Assembly: GCF_918698155.1 (NCBI RefSeq)
Contig: NZ_CAKKLX010000014.1
Coordinates: 1-64,000, forward strand
DNA: 64,000 nucleotides
Reading direction: 5' to 3'
Source of the DNA: Roseomonas sp. CECT 9278
GTDB lineage: Bacteria > Pseudomonadota > Alphaproteobacteria > Acetobacterales > Acetobacteraceae
The position numbers and the translations under genes were made by a program. Each line of letters starts with the position of its first letter. Within the stretch, counting starts at the first letter, position 1. This document shows positions 34,890 to 44,004 of this stretch, in pieces. The notes below the pieces were generated by a model. The model saw only the letters and a list, made by a program, of their open reading frames with translations. It was not told the origin of the DNA and made no database searches.

Positions 34890-36062
34890 TTACCGCTCGA
34901 CGCACATCGCCACCCCCATGCCCCCCCCGATGCACAGCGTCGCCAGCCCCTTCTTGGCCCCGCGCTTCTGCATCTCGAACAGCAGCGTGGTCAGCACCCG
35001 CGCGCCGGACGCCCCGATCGGGTGCCCCAGCGCGATCGCGCCGCCATTCACGTTCACCTTCGACGTATCCCAGCCGAGGTCCTTGTTCACCGCCAGCGCC
35101 TGCGCGGCGAAGGCCTCGTTGGCCTCGATCAGGTCCAGTTCGTCGTGCTTCCAGCCCGCCTTGGCCAGCGCCTTGCGGCTGGCCGGGATCGGCCCGGTGC
35201 CCATGATCGACGGATCCACGCCCGCCGTCGCCCAGGACACGATGCGCGCCATCGGCGTGATGCCGCGGCGCGCCGCCTCGTCGGCCGACATCACCACCAG
35301 CGCGGCGGCACCGTCGTTGATGCCCGATGCATTGCCCGCGGTCACCGTGCCTTCCTTGTGGAAGGCGGCGCGCAGCTTGGCCAGGATCTCGCGGGTGGTC
35401 TCGGGCTTCGGGTATTCGTCGCTGCTCACCACCACGTCGCCCTTGCGGCCCTTCACGGTCACGGGGGCGATCTCATCGCTGAAGCGGCCGGCCTTCATCG
35501 CCTCGCCGGCCTTGCGCTGGCTGTGGAAGGCGAATTCATCCTGCTCGTCGCGGGTGATCTGGAACTTCTGCGCCACGTTCTCGGCGGTGTTGCCCATGTG
35601 GTAGCCGTGGAAGGCGTCCATCAGCCCGTCGCGCAGCATGGTGTCGATCAGCGCCAGGTCGCCCATCTTCTGGCCGGCGCGCAGCTGCTGGGCGTGCGGC
35701 GCCTGGGTCATGCTCTCCTGCCCGCCGGCCACGACGATGCGCGCATCGCCGGTGGCGATCTGCTGCGCCGCCAGCGCCACGGCGCGCAGGCCGGACCCAC
35801 AGAGCTGGTTGATGCCGAAGGCGGTGTGTTCGACCGGGATGCCGGCGTTGACGGAAGCCTGGCGCGCCGGGTTCTGCCCCGCGCCGGCCGACAGGATCTG
35901 GCCGAGGATCACCTCGTCCACGTCGCCGCCCTCGATCCCGGCGCGCTCCAGCGCGGCCTTGATGGCGATGGTGCCGAGCGCATGCGCGGACATGGAGGCA
36001 AAGGCGCCGTTGAAGGCACCGACCGGCGTGCGGGCGGCCGAGGCGATGACGATGTCGGTCAT
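34890..36062 (-). CDS. phbA: Acetyl-CoA acetyltransferase (beta-ketothiolase)
   Basis: A 390-residue biosynthetic thiolase that condenses two acetyl-CoA to acetoacetyl-CoA for PHB synthesis. Active-site signatures: nucleophilic Cys in [10 protein letters not shown] (about 85-94), His in [18 protein letters not shown], and the second Cys in LCIGGGMG near the C-terminus. It lies 57 bp downstream of the PHA-synthase-like gene in the same direction. A reductase phbB is not in the window. The start at 36062 was chosen over an upstream ATG because it opens the [15 protein letters not shown] core. Confidence 0.93.
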   Translation of the reverse strand: MTDIVIASAARTPVGAFNGAFASMSAHALGTIAIKAALERAGIEGGDVDEVILGQILSAGAGQNPARQASVNAGIPVEHTAFGINQLCGSGLRAVALAAQQIATGDARIVVAGGQESMTQAPHAQQLRAGQKMGDLALIDTMLRDGLMDAFHGYHMGNTAENVAQKFQITRDEQDEFAFHSQRKAGEAMKAGRFSDEIAPVTVKGRKGDVVVSSDEYPKPETTREILAKLRAAFHKEGTVTAGNASGINDGAAALVVMSADEAARRGITPMARIVSWATAGVDPSIMGTGPIPASRKALAKAGWKHDELDLIEANEAFAAQALAVNKDLGWDTSKVNVNGGAIALGHPIGASGARVLTTLLFEMQKRGAKKGLATLCIGGGMGVAMCVER

Positions 36063-36119
36063 GACTGGTGGAACTCCCATGGGTCTTTGCAGCGCAACAT
36101 GCGCCCTGCGCCCCGCCGA

Positions 36120-37379
36120 TTACAAGCCGCGCAGCCATGCCAGCAGCGGCTGCCAGAGCGCCGTTTCCGCGCCGGCCCCGGCCACCATGCCGATATGCCC
36201 GCCGGCGGCGATATGCGTGACCGCCGCGGGCAGCCGCGCCGCCGCCGCGGCCGCGCTGGCCGGCGGCACGATCCGGTCGCGCTCCGGGATCGCGACGAAG
36301 GCCGGCCCGGCCCAGGCGGCCGGGTCCATCACCTGCCCGGCGATGCGCCAGGCCAGCCGCCCCGGTTCGTTGCGGCCATACCAGCCGGCCAGGCATTGCC
36401 GCGCGACCGGGGCGGGCAGGGGGATGCCGTCGTTCAGCCAATCCTCCAGCGCCACGAACAGCCGGGCCCTTTCGCCGGTCGGGTCCAGGCGCGCGAAGGC
36501 GCGGAATTTCTGCGCCACGCCGAAGGGATCGAGCATCGCGAACAGCGACTGGATGGTATCGACCGGCAGGGCGCCGGTGGGTTCCATCAGGGTCTCCAGC
36601 CCCGGCACCAGCGCGGCGGCGGTGCGCGCGCGCCGCGGCCCGTCCGGCCCGGCGTGGAAATCCCAGGGCGTCGCCAGCAGCGCCAGCGCCCGCACCCGGT
36701 CCGGCCGGCGCAGCGCCGCGGCGATCGCCAGCAGCCCGCCCATGCAATAGCCCGCCAGCACCACCGGCCCGGGGGCGGCCGCCAGCGCGCGTTCCAGCCG
36801 CCCGGCCACGTAGTCGGTCAGGGTGAAGTGCCGTTCCGCCTCGCCCGGCCAGCCCCAGTCGAGCAGTAAAGTCCGAAAGCCCTGGCCCGGCAGCCAGCGC
36901 ATCAAGGAGCGTTCCGGCACCAGGTCCAGGACATAGGCGCGGTTGACCAGGGACGGCACGAACAGCACCGCCGGGCCATCGCCGCCGAAGTCGCGCAGCC
37001 GCGACCCGCCCTCGGCCCAGATCGCCGGCGGGTCGGGGGCTTCGCGGCTGTAGGGGTGGCGGCGATACCCCGCCATCCCGGCGATCAGCGCGCGGTCGGC
37101 GCGCAGCAGGCGGGTGACGACGCTGCGCGCCAGCGCGTCAGGCGCGTGGCCGGCGGCCGCGAGGTCGGCGAGGATCCTTCCCCGCTCCGCCTGGCCCGCC
37201 TTCGAGATCGGCCAGCCGGCGTTCCAGTTCGGCCAGCCGGTCGGCCATGGCGGTGCGCCCGGGCTCGGCGGGGGCGGTGGCAGGCCCAGGCTGGTCGTGG
37301 CCGCCACCGCCCGCATCCCGGCCAGGCCCAGGTGCAGGGGCAGCGGGCGGGGTCCACGGCGGCGCAGCGGGCCGGTCAT
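36120..37379 (-). CDS. PHA synthase-like (PhaC-type) alpha/beta hydrolase
   Basis: A 419-residue alpha/beta hydrolase related to the catalytic subunit of PHA synthases. The modified lipase box GYCMGG (210-215) puts Cys212 as nucleophile; the Asp in ERDRIVPP and the His in GGHIGMV complete a Cys-Asp-His triad. VPSLVNRAYVLDLVPERS and LLLDWGWPGEAERHFTLTDY match the class III PhaC core. The start is uncertain: 37379 gives an N-terminus RRGPRPLPLHL with strong third-position GC bias but overlaps another ORF by 242 bp; an ATG at 37076 would give 318 residues. Neighbours phbA and phaR support a role in PHA granules. A depolymerase-like role is the main alternative. Confidence 0.82.
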   Translation of the reverse strand: MTGPLRRRGPRPLPLHLGLAGMRAVAATTSLGLPPPPPSPGAPPWPTGWPNWNAGWPISKAGQAERGRILADLAAAGHAPDALARSVVTRLLRADRALIAGMAGYRRHPYSREAPDPPAIWAEGGSRLRDFGGDGPAVLFVPSLVNRAYVLDLVPERSLMRWLPGQGFRTLLLDWGWPGEAERHFTLTDYVAGRLERALAAAPGPVVLAGYCMGGLLAIAAALRRPDRVRALALLATPWDFHAGPDGPRRARTAAALVPGLETLMEPTGALPVDTIQSLFAMLDPFGVAQKFRAFARLDPTGERARLFVALEDWLNDGIPLPAPVARQCLAGWYGRNEPGRLAWRIAGQVMDPAAWAGPAFVAIPERDRIVPPASAAAAAARLPAAVTHIAAGGHIGMVAGAGAETALWQPLLAWLRGL

Positions 37380-37554
37380 GCGCGGCCGCCCGCGGCGCCA
37401 TGGCGGTGGCCGCGCGCATCCATGCGGCGCCGAGCGATGCCCAGGCGGCCCATTGCTCGGCCAGTTCCGGATCGGCCGCCAGCCCGGCGATCTCGCTCTG
37501 CCACAGCGCGATCCAGTCCTCCGCGAGGCGATCCAGGTCCTCAGGGCCTTCCAT
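37138..37554 (-). CDS. Candidate PhaE-like small subunit overlapping the PhaC-like gene
   Basis: A 138-residue ORF in a different frame from the PhaC-like gene. It has a helical N-terminus (EDLDRLAEDWIALWQSEIAG), a Pro/Ala/Gly linker and a short heptad segment MADRLAELERRLADLE (about 100-115), the layout of PhaE-type or phasin-like granule subunits. GAGGA lies 8 bp before the start at 37554. The C-terminal 80 codons overlap the neighbour, and either frame could be partly non-coding there. I take the first 58 codons as well supported and the rest as possible. Confidence 0.5.
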   Translation of the reverse strand: MEGPEDLDRLAEDWIALWQSEIAGLAADPELAEQWAAWASLGAAWMRAATAMAPRAAAHDRPAAPPWTPPAAPAPGPGRDAGGGGHDQPGPATAPAEPGRTAMADRLAELERRLADLEGGPGGAGKDPRRPRGRRPRA

Positions 37555-37659
37555 GGGGGGGTTCCTCGCGGGGCGGACCATAGCCCCGGCCGGGCCGGGA
37601 CGGAACGGGGAAGGCGGTTATCGTTAAAAGCGTGGCCTGGGTCACCCCGCGGGCCCCTT

Positions 37660-37686
37660 GTTGCACTTTGCGGCTTTCGCAGTTGC
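37660..37686. promoter_or_regulatory. Candidate PhaR-binding region
   Basis: In the divergent gap between the PHA genes and phaR, TTGC/GCA words cluster (TTGCAC, TTGCGG, CGCAG, TTGCG), including TTGCG-GCTTT-CGCAG. PhaR of related bacteria binds TGC/GCA-type repeats and represses its own gene; the match here is by eye. Confidence 0.3.
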
Positions 37687-37732
37687 GTCCAGTGCATGCT
37701 AGACTTGCGCCTTGAGGATAGGGCAGGGCGTT

Positions 37733-38362
37733 ATGTCGATGGCGGGCAGCACGGCCGCTGGCGCGGCGAAGGGCGGGGATGCGATGTCATCTCCCGTCGT
37801 CGTGAAGAAGTACGCGAACCGGCGGCTCTACAACACCGAGGCGTCGTCCTACGTCACGCTCGACGACCTGGCGAAGATGGTGCGCGATGGCCGCGACTTC
37901 GTTGTCTACGACGCCAAGTCGGGCGACGACATCACGCGGTCCGTCTTGACGCAGATCATCGTCGAGGAAGAAAGCAAGGTCGGGCAGTCCATGCTGCCCA
38001 CCGCCTTCCTGCGGCAGCTGATCGGCTATTACGGCGACAACCTGCAGGGCCTGGTGCCGCGCTACCTGGAATTCGCCATGGCGTCCTTCGGGCGGCAGCA
38101 GGACCAGATGAAGCGGACCATGGAATCCACCATGGGCGGCTTCATCCCGTTCCCACCGAATTTCGGGAACCTCGAGGAACTGGGCAAGCAGAACATGGCG
38201 ATGATGGAACGCGCCATGAGCCTGTTCGCCCCCTTCGCCCGGCGCGAGGATGGCAGCCCCGCGCCGCCGCCCGAGGTCGAGGCCCTGCGGGCCGAGGTCG
38301 AGAGCCTGCGCGGCGAACTGGCCCGCTTGCGCGGCACGCGCGCCAAGACGGCGCCAGGGTAA
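37733..38362 (+). CDS. phaR: PHA/PHB synthesis repressor PhaR
   Basis: A 209-residue regulator. The DNA-binding domain is unmistakable: VVKKYANRRLYNTEASSYVTLDDLAKMVRDG (about 18-48), followed by the accumulation-regulator domain (GQSMLPTAFLRQLIGYYGDNLQGLVPRYLE, about 87-116). A C-terminal segment PEVEALRAEVESLRGELARL is a coiled coil. PhaR senses PHA granules and controls phasin genes. It is divergent from the PhaC-like gene and phbA. ATG at 37733 with an upstream AGGGCAGGG is preferred; ATGs at 37739 and 37784 are alternatives. Confidence 0.93.
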   Translation: MSMAGSTAAGAAKGGDAMSSPVVVKKYANRRLYNTEASSYVTLDDLAKMVRDGRDFVVYDAKSGDDITRSVLTQIIVEEESKVGQSMLPTAFLRQLIGYYGDNLQGLVPRYLEFAMASFGRQQDQMKRTMESTMGGFIPFPPNFGNLEELGKQNMAMMERAMSLFAPFARREDGSPAPPPEVEALRAEVESLRGELARLRGTRAKTAPG

Positions 38363-38440
38363 CGATCGTGTGATACGCGCATAGGTAGAGAAACTTGTTT
38401 TCCGATACACCTTTTCCGCGTTAGGGTGGGCAACGAAGCC

Positions 38441-38890
38441 ATGACCTTGACCCCTTCTCCCCCCCTGTCGGCCTCCGAGATCATCACGGAGGACGACGCC
38501 TCGATCCAGGGCGCGAGCCTGGTCGATCATCATGTCGGTGCCCGCATCCGGGAACGCCGGACGATGATGGGCCTGTCGCAGCAGCAGCTCGCGAAGATGA
38601 TCGGCGTGACCTACCAGCAGGCGCACAAGTATGAGCGCGGGCTGAACAGGATCTCCGCCGGCCGCCTGTTCGAGATCGCGCAGGTGCTCGACGTGCCGGT
38701 CTCCTACTTCTTCGAAGGCCTGCAGCCGGGTGCCGAGTCGCAGCCGGTATCGTCGCGCCAGCGCATGTTCCTGGAACTCGCGCGCAACTTCGCGCTGATC
38801 GACAACGACAAGCACCAGGAAGCCCTCAGCCAGATGGCCCGTGCCCTGGCCGCGCAATCCCAGGCCGCGCAGCGCGACCGCGACGACTGA
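38441..38890 (+). CDS. XRE-family helix-turn-helix regulator
   Basis: A 149-residue cytoplasmic DNA-binding protein with a Cro/CI-type HTH at about 30-85 (IRERRTMMGLSQQQLAKMIG, YQQAHKYERGLNRISAGRL) and a C-terminal helical tail with a glutamine-rich end. This form is widespread in alphaproteobacteria as a stand-alone regulator of unknown targets. The 78 bp gap before it is AT-rich and probably holds its promoter. It is closed by a strong terminator. Confidence 0.9.
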   Translation: MTLTPSPPLSASEIITEDDASIQGASLVDHHVGARIRERRTMMGLSQQQLAKMIGVTYQQAHKYERGLNRISAGRLFEIAQVLDVPVSYFFEGLQPGAESQPVSSRQRMFLELARNFALIDNDKHQEALSQMARALAAQSQAAQRDRDD

Positions 38891-38918
38891 CGCGCGCGCG
38901 CCCGCCGCCCCGCAGGAA

Positions 38919-38946
38919 GCCGCCCGTCCCACCGGGCGGCTTTTTT
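38919..38946 (+). terminator. Intrinsic terminator after the XRE regulator
   Basis: GCCGCCCG (38919-38926) pairs with CGGGCGGC (38933-38940) around TCCCAC, followed by six T residues (38941-38946). Confidence 0.93.
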
Positions 38947-39083
38947 GTCTGCCGGACATGCCGGGGTTTTGGGCGAATTTCAGAAATCCAGCCCAAACGC
39001 GCGCCAAATGACGCGTCGGCGCGCATCCCGCGCACGGAACCCGCTAGAGCCGCACTAGGTCCATCCTTTGCGGAGTCGTCCCG

Positions 39084-40715
39084 ATGCCCTCGCCCTTGAG
39101 CCGCCGCCACCTGCTGGGCGGAGGCGCCGCCCTCGGCGCGGCCGCCGCGCTGCCCTACGACATCGCGCTGGCGCAGGCCGCGCCGGGCGGCACGCTGCGC
39201 GTGGGCATGACCGCATCCGCCATCCCGCTGCCCAACGGCGTGCCCGACCAGGGCGCCGAAGGCCACCGCTTCATGGGCATCACGCTGTTCGACCAGCTCG
39301 CGATGTGGGACCTGTCGTCCTTCGAACGGCCGCCGGTGATCCGCCCGGGCCTCGCCACCGCCTGGCGGCCCGACCCGGCCGACCCCAAGCGCTGGATCAT
39401 CACCCTGCGCGAGGGCGTGAAGTTCCACGACGGCAAGGTGATGACCGCCGATGACGTCGCCTTCTCCTTCGACCGCGCCTTCCGCAACGACGCGCCGCAT
39501 TTCGACAACCGCGCCGCCGCGCAGGCGCGCATCCGCATGCCCACCATCGCGTCCTGGCGCGCCGAGGGTGCGAACACCTTCATCCTCGAGACGCGCACGC
39601 CCGACAGCCTGGTGCCCTTCGGCCTGACCTGGATCGGCATCACGCATCGCGGCGCCTGGGAAGCCGCGGGGCGCAGCTGGGACACCTTCCTGAACCGCGC
39701 CGTCGGCACCGGCCCCTACAGGATGGAATCCTTCTCCATCCGCGAACGCGCCGTGCTGGTGCGCAACCCCGACTACTGGGACGCCGCGCGCATCCCCAAG
39801 CACGAACGCCTGGTGCTGCTGCCGCTGCCCGAGGCGAATACCCGCGTCGCCGCGCTGCGGTCCAACCAGGTCGATTTCATCGAGGCGCCGCCGCCCGATG
39901 CCGTGCCCTCGCTGCGCCAGGCCGGCTTCCAGATCGTCACCAACACCTACCCGCATACCTGGACCTGGCATTTCTCGATGGTCGAGGGATCGCCCTGGCG
40001 CGACATCCGCGTCCGCCGCGCGGCGAACCTGGCGGTGGATCGCGCCGGCATGAAGTCCATGCTGGGCGACCTGATGGTGGAAGGTGCCGGGCTGCTGCCG
40101 CCCGGGCACCCGTGGCATGGCCGCCCGTCCGACCCCGTCCGCACCGACCCCGCCGCGGCGCGCCGCCTGCTGGCCGAGGCCGGCTTCACCCCGCGCAACC
40201 CGCTGCGCACCAAGGTGGCGATCTCGCCCTCCGGTTCGGGCCAGATGCAGCCGCTGCCGATGAACGAGGCGGTGCAGCAGAACCTCAAGGAGGTCGGCAT
40301 CGAGATCGACTTCGAGGTGGTGGAATGGAACGCGCTGCTCGGCCTGTGGCGCGAGGGTGCGCGCGCGCTGGCCCCGCGCGGCATCACAGCGATCAACGTG
40401 TCCTATTCGGTGCACGACCCCTTCGCCGCGCTGGTGCGCTTCCTCAAGACCGAGATGGCGCCGCCGGCCTCGAACAACTGGGGCTTCTTCAGCGATGCCG
40501 GCTACGACGCCATCATGGACCGGCTCTACACCACCTTCGAGGCGCCGGCGCAGGATGCGCTGCTGGCCGACCTGCACGCCAAGGCGGTGGATGACCGGCT
40601 GTTCCTGTTCGTGGCGCATGACCTGAACCCGCGCGCCATGAGCCGCCGGGTGCAGGGCTTCGTGCAGGCGCAATCCTGGTTCCAGGACCTGACGCCGATC
40701 ACGATGCGCGGCTGA
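39084..40715 (+). CDS. ABC transporter substrate-binding protein, family 5 (oligopeptide/nickel type)
   Basis: A 543-residue periplasmic binding protein with a twin-arginine-like signal (SRRHLLGGGAALGAAAALP) and the SBP_bac_5 fold: RWIITLREGVKFHDGKVMTADDVAFSFDRA (about 111-135) is diagnostic. It resembles the protein at 47023-48636 throughout, including the shared ending HDLNPRAMSRRV. No permease or ATPase genes accompany it. Ligand may be a peptide, opine or other small organic. Confidence 0.92.
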   Translation: MPSPLSRRHLLGGGAALGAAAALPYDIALAQAAPGGTLRVGMTASAIPLPNGVPDQGAEGHRFMGITLFDQLAMWDLSSFERPPVIRPGLATAWRPDPADPKRWIITLREGVKFHDGKVMTADDVAFSFDRAFRNDAPHFDNRAAAQARIRMPTIASWRAEGANTFILETRTPDSLVPFGLTWIGITHRGAWEAAGRSWDTFLNRAVGTGPYRMESFSIRERAVLVRNPDYWDAARIPKHERLVLLPLPEANTRVAALRSNQVDFIEAPPPDAVPSLRQAGFQIVTNTYPHTWTWHFSMVEGSPWRDIRVRRAANLAVDRAGMKSMLGDLMVEGAGLLPPGHPWHGRPSDPVRTDPAAARRLLAEAGFTPRNPLRTKVAISPSGSGQMQPLPMNEAVQQNLKEVGIEIDFEVVEWNALLGLWREGARALAPRGITAINVSYSVHDPFAALVRFLKTEMAPPASNNWGFFSDAGYDAIMDRLYTTFEAPAQDALLADLHAKAVDDRLFLFVAHDLNPRAMSRRVQGFVQAQSWFQDLTPITMRG

Positions 40716-40887
40716 CCGGCGGTTCGGGCTGCGCGGTGGGGCGCAGTCCGAACGGGTTTCGCTCGCCCTGCTGCTGCGCGTTGCGTCGGGTGCGAGGCGG
40801 CGGGCCGCGCGCCGGCCAGGCAGCGCCGCGCTGGTGCGGCGGCGGGCATCGCGCGAAACCCTGGCGCGCCGGCGGCGTTGCACGGGC

Positions 40888-42114
40888 ATGGCAAGACCCC
40901 GAAAGCCGTCGACCACGCGTGACCTTCGCACGGGCACGCCCGTCTGGCTCGCGGATGGCGCGGCCGCGCCGCGGGCGCAGGCCGTGCCGGACGGCCTGGC
41001 GGTCGATGTCGCGATCATCGGCGGGGGCATTTCCGGCGCGCTGATCGCCGATGCCCTGTTGCAGGCCGGGCGCGGCGTGGCGGTGTTCGACCGGCGCGGC
41101 CTGGTGGCCGGGTCCACCCCCGCCAGCACGGCGCTGCTGCAATTCGAGATCGACCAGCCGCTCACGATCCTGTCGCGCAAGATCGGCCGCGAACGCGCCG
41201 CGCGCGCATGGTGGCGGTCGGCTGCCGCGGTGGACCAGCTGCGCGCGCGCGTGGCCGACCTCGACCTGCGTTGCGGCATGCGCGAGCGCGATACGATCTA
41301 CCTGCCCGGCAATGTGCTGAACGCCACCGCGCTGCGCGAGGAAGCCGAGGCGCGGGCGCGCATCGGCCTGCGGTCGCGCCATGTCGACCGCGCCGCGCTG
41401 CATGCGCTGTGCGGGATCGAGCGGCCCGGCGCCATCATCTCCCATGGCGCCGCCGAGGCCGACCCGGCGCGCCTGACGCGCGGTCTGTGGCGGTCGGCGC
41501 AGGCGCGCGGCGCGCAGCTTTTCGCGCCGGTGGACATCGCCGACATCGCGCCGCGCCGCGGCGGGCTGCGCCTGGCCACGGCGCAGGGCAGCACCTTCCG
41601 CGCCCGCGCCGTGGTGCATGCGACCGGCTACGAGGTCTCGCCGGCGCTGCGCCCGCGCGGCCATTCGATCATCTCGACCTGGGCCTTGGCCACGCGGCCG
41701 CAGCCTGATGCGATCTGGCCCGGCCGGTCGCTGATCTGGGAAGCCGCCGACCCGTATCTGTACATCCGCAGCACGCCGGACGGGCGCATCATCCTGGGTG
41801 GCGAGGACGAGGAATTCGCCGACGCCGAGCGCCGCGACCGGCTGATCCCGCGCAAGGTCGCGCGGTTGCAGGCGAAGGCCGCCAGGCTGATGCCCTGGGT
41901 GGACTGGACGCCCGACTTCACCTGGGCCGGCTGCTTCGGCCAGAGCAGCACCGGCCTGCCGGCGATCGGCGCGGTGCCGGACATGCCGGGCTGCTACGCG
42001 GCCCTCGGCTATGGCGGCAACGGGATCACCTTCAGCATGATCGCGGCGCAGATGATCAGCCGCGCGCTGCAGGGGCTGGCGGACCCGGACGCGGATATTT
42101 TCGGCTTCGGCTGA
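40888..42114 (+). CDS. FAD-dependent oxidoreductase (DAO family)
   Basis: A 408-residue flavoprotein of the D-amino-acid oxidase superfamily. GGGISG (45-50) binds the FAD pyrophosphate; STPASTALLQFEIDQPLTIL is the second conserved block, and AGCFGQSSTGLPAIG with YGGNGITFS closes the FAD site. It would oxidise an amine or hydroxy acid in the cytoplasm. It follows the family 5 binding protein by about 170 bp and may process its ligand. Exact substrate unknown. Confidence 0.88.
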   Translation: MARPRKPSTTRDLRTGTPVWLADGAAAPRAQAVPDGLAVDVAIIGGGISGALIADALLQAGRGVAVFDRRGLVAGSTPASTALLQFEIDQPLTILSRKIGRERAARAWWRSAAAVDQLRARVADLDLRCGMRERDTIYLPGNVLNATALREEAEARARIGLRSRHVDRAALHALCGIERPGAIISHGAAEADPARLTRGLWRSAQARGAQLFAPVDIADIAPRRGGLRLATAQGSTFRARAVVHATGYEVSPALRPRGHSIISTWALATRPQPDAIWPGRSLIWEAADPYLYIRSTPDGRIILGGEDEEFADAERRDRLIPRKVARLQAKAARLMPWVDWTPDFTWAGCFGQSSTGLPAIGAVPDMPGCYAALGYGGNGITFSMIAAQMISRALQGLADPDADIFGFG

Positions 42115-42195
42115 GGATCCGTTGGCGCATGCGTCGGCCGGCGCCGTCCGCGGCGCCGCACCCGCATGCTCGAACGGCGCCGAGCGCGCCGCGCC

Positions 42196-43053
42196 TCAGC
42201 GCGTGGCGCCGATCAGGCGGCGCCGGATGCGGCCGGAGATGAAGTCGATCACCGCGACGGTCACGATCATCAGGATGATGATGAAGGCGACCTCGTCCCA
42301 GTGGCGCACGCGGATGCGCTCGGCGATCTGCAACCCGATGCCGCCGGCGCCGACCACGCCCAGGATGGTGGCCGATCGCGTGTTGCTTTCGAAGAAATAC
42401 AGCGCCTGCGCCAGCATGACCGGCGCCACCTGCGGCAGGATGCCGAAGCGGATGGACGCGAGCCGCCCGCCGCCGGCGGCAACCACGCCCTCGGCCTGCT
42501 TCTTCTCGGCATTCTCGATGGCTTCGGCATACAGCTTCGCCAGCACGGCGATATCGGCGGTGAAGATCGCGAGCACGCCGGCCAGCGGCCCGAGCCCCAC
42601 CGCGCGCACATAGGCCAGCGCCCAGATCAGCTGGTCGACGCCGCGGAAGCCATCGAGGACCCGGCGCAGCGAGAAGCGCCACAGCGTGGCCGTGACGATG
42701 TTGCGCGCGCCGAGGAAGCCGAGCGGGATGGCGACGATGGCGGCCAGGAAGGTGCCCAGGAAGGCCATGGCGACGCTCTCGGCCATGCCCTTCAGGATCT
42801 CGACCCATTGCTCGCCTGGCGAGGGCGGCACCATCAGCACGATGATGGTGCCCAGGCCCGACAGGCCGTTCCATAGCCGGGTGGGGGAGAAGTCGAACCA
42901 CCACAGCGCACCCGCCAGCCAGCCGGCGAACAGCGTCCAGCCTGCCACGCGCAGCGCGCGCTGCGCCGGCGTGGCGCCGAAGGCGGCGGGCATGCGCGCA
43001 CGCCAGGCGGCGATGTCGGCGTTCATCTCGCCGGATGCGCGTAGGGCGCTCAT
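42196..43053 (-). CDS. phnE: Phosphonate ABC transporter permease PhnE (second copy)
   Basis: A 285-residue inner-membrane permease with about six helices and the transport-protein EAA-type loop (AEGVVAAGGGRLASIRFGIL, about 196-215) that contacts the ATPase. FLGARN after the third helix and NTRSATILGVVGAGGIG are typical of PhnE. Its start overlaps the stop of the first phnE by 4 bp (ATGA), so the two permeases are translated together, probably as a heterodimer. It ends the phnCDEE operon. Confidence 0.93.
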   Translation of the reverse strand: MSALRASGEMNADIAAWRARMPAAFGATPAQRALRVAGWTLFAGWLAGALWWFDFSPTRLWNGLSGLGTIIVLMVPPSPGEQWVEILKGMAESVAMAFLGTFLAAIVAIPLGFLGARNIVTATLWRFSLRRVLDGFRGVDQLIWALAYVRAVGLGPLAGVLAIFTADIAVLAKLYAEAIENAEKKQAEGVVAAGGGRLASIRFGILPQVAPVMLAQALYFFESNTRSATILGVVGAGGIGLQIAERIRVRHWDEVAFIIILMIVTVAVIDFISGRIRRRLIGATR

Positions 43054-43958
43054 CTCGCCGCCTCCAGCCGCCCGATCGCCGCGTGGCGCAGGCGTTCGGA
43101 CAGCAGGTCGACACAGGAGACGGTGAGGATGATCAGCAGCACGATGGCGCTGATCTCCTCGTAGTAGTTGAACGAGATCACCTTATACAGCTCCTCGCCC
43201 ACCCCGCCGGCGCCGACGAAGCCGATCACGCTGGCCGAGCGGATGTTCACCTCGAAGCGCAGCAGCACGTAGGACAGGATGTTGGGCAGCACCTGCGGCA
43301 GGATCGCGTAGCGGCAGCCCATCGCCCAGGACCCGCCGGCGGCGCGCACCGCTTCCCATGGTCGCAGGTCGGCGTTCTCGATGGCTTCCGCGAACAGCTT
43401 GCCGTTGGCGCCCGCGGAATGCAGCGCGATGGCCAGGATGCCCGCCAGCGGGCCGATGCCGAAGGCCCAGACGAAGATCAGCGCATAGACGATCTCGGGC
43501 ACCGTGCGCAGGGCTTCGAGGAAGCGGCGCGTCGCGTGATACACCAGGCCCGAGGGCGCGACGTTGCGCGCGGCGGGGAAGGCGAAGACCAGCGCGAAGA
43601 CCGAGCCCATCAGCGTGGCCAGCGCGGCCATGTTCGCCGTCTCGAGGATCAGCCACGCCCATTCCGGCAGGCGGTACATCCAGAAGGCGAGCGAGCCCTC
43701 GGTCTCGGCATTGGCCAACAGCGCGTCCCAGCGCAGGTCGGGCAGGATGCGGGCGAAGTATTCGCCGATGCGCGGCAGCCCGGCCCAGAGCGTGGCGGGA
43801 TGCACCTCGCTGACCCAGCCGGCGGTGGCGAGGCAGGCGATCAGCACGACAAGCCCGAGCAGCGCCTGCACGCGCCTTTCGCGGCGCGCGGCGAGGAAGG
43901 CTTCCTCGCCGCGGATCACCGCGGGCAGGCCGGTGGCGTAGGCGGCGCCCTCGCTCAT
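43050..43958 (-). CDS. phnE: Phosphonate ABC transporter permease PhnE (first copy)
   Basis: A 302-residue permease paralogous to the next gene. Hydrophobic helices alternate with the conserved FPAARNVAPSG and ILPQVLPNILSYVLLRFEVN, and NIRSASVIGFVGAGGVGEEL carries the PhnE signature. With PhnD and PhnC it would import phosphonates or phosphate esters. No C-P lyase (phnG-M) or other phosphonate-degrading gene is present in the window, so use of the imported compound must be encoded elsewhere. Confidence 0.93.
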   Translation of the reverse strand: MSEGAAYATGLPAVIRGEEAFLAARRERRVQALLGLVVLIACLATAGWVSEVHPATLWAGLPRIGEYFARILPDLRWDALLANAETEGSLAFWMYRLPEWAWLILETANMAALATLMGSVFALVFAFPAARNVAPSGLVYHATRRFLEALRTVPEIVYALIFVWAFGIGPLAGILAIALHSAGANGKLFAEAIENADLRPWEAVRAAGGSWAMGCRYAILPQVLPNILSYVLLRFEVNIRSASVIGFVGAGGVGEELYKVISFNYYEEISAIVLLIILTVSCVDLLSERLRHAAIGRLEAAR

Positions 43959-44004
43959 GCGATGCGGCCGGGCAACGTTCGCAGCATGTCCGGCCGCGGC
44001 ATGG

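Noticed and set aside
34668-36869. Long plus-strand open frame across the 26 bp tandem repeats and opposite phbA
   Set aside because: It is the antisense of phbA and of the repeat; the predicted protein is repetitive and Arg/His-rich without family features.
42139-42158. CGGCGCCG stem between the FAD oxidoreductase and phnE as a terminator
   Set aside because: Short, GC-only stem without T residues on either side; cannot be distinguished from background.
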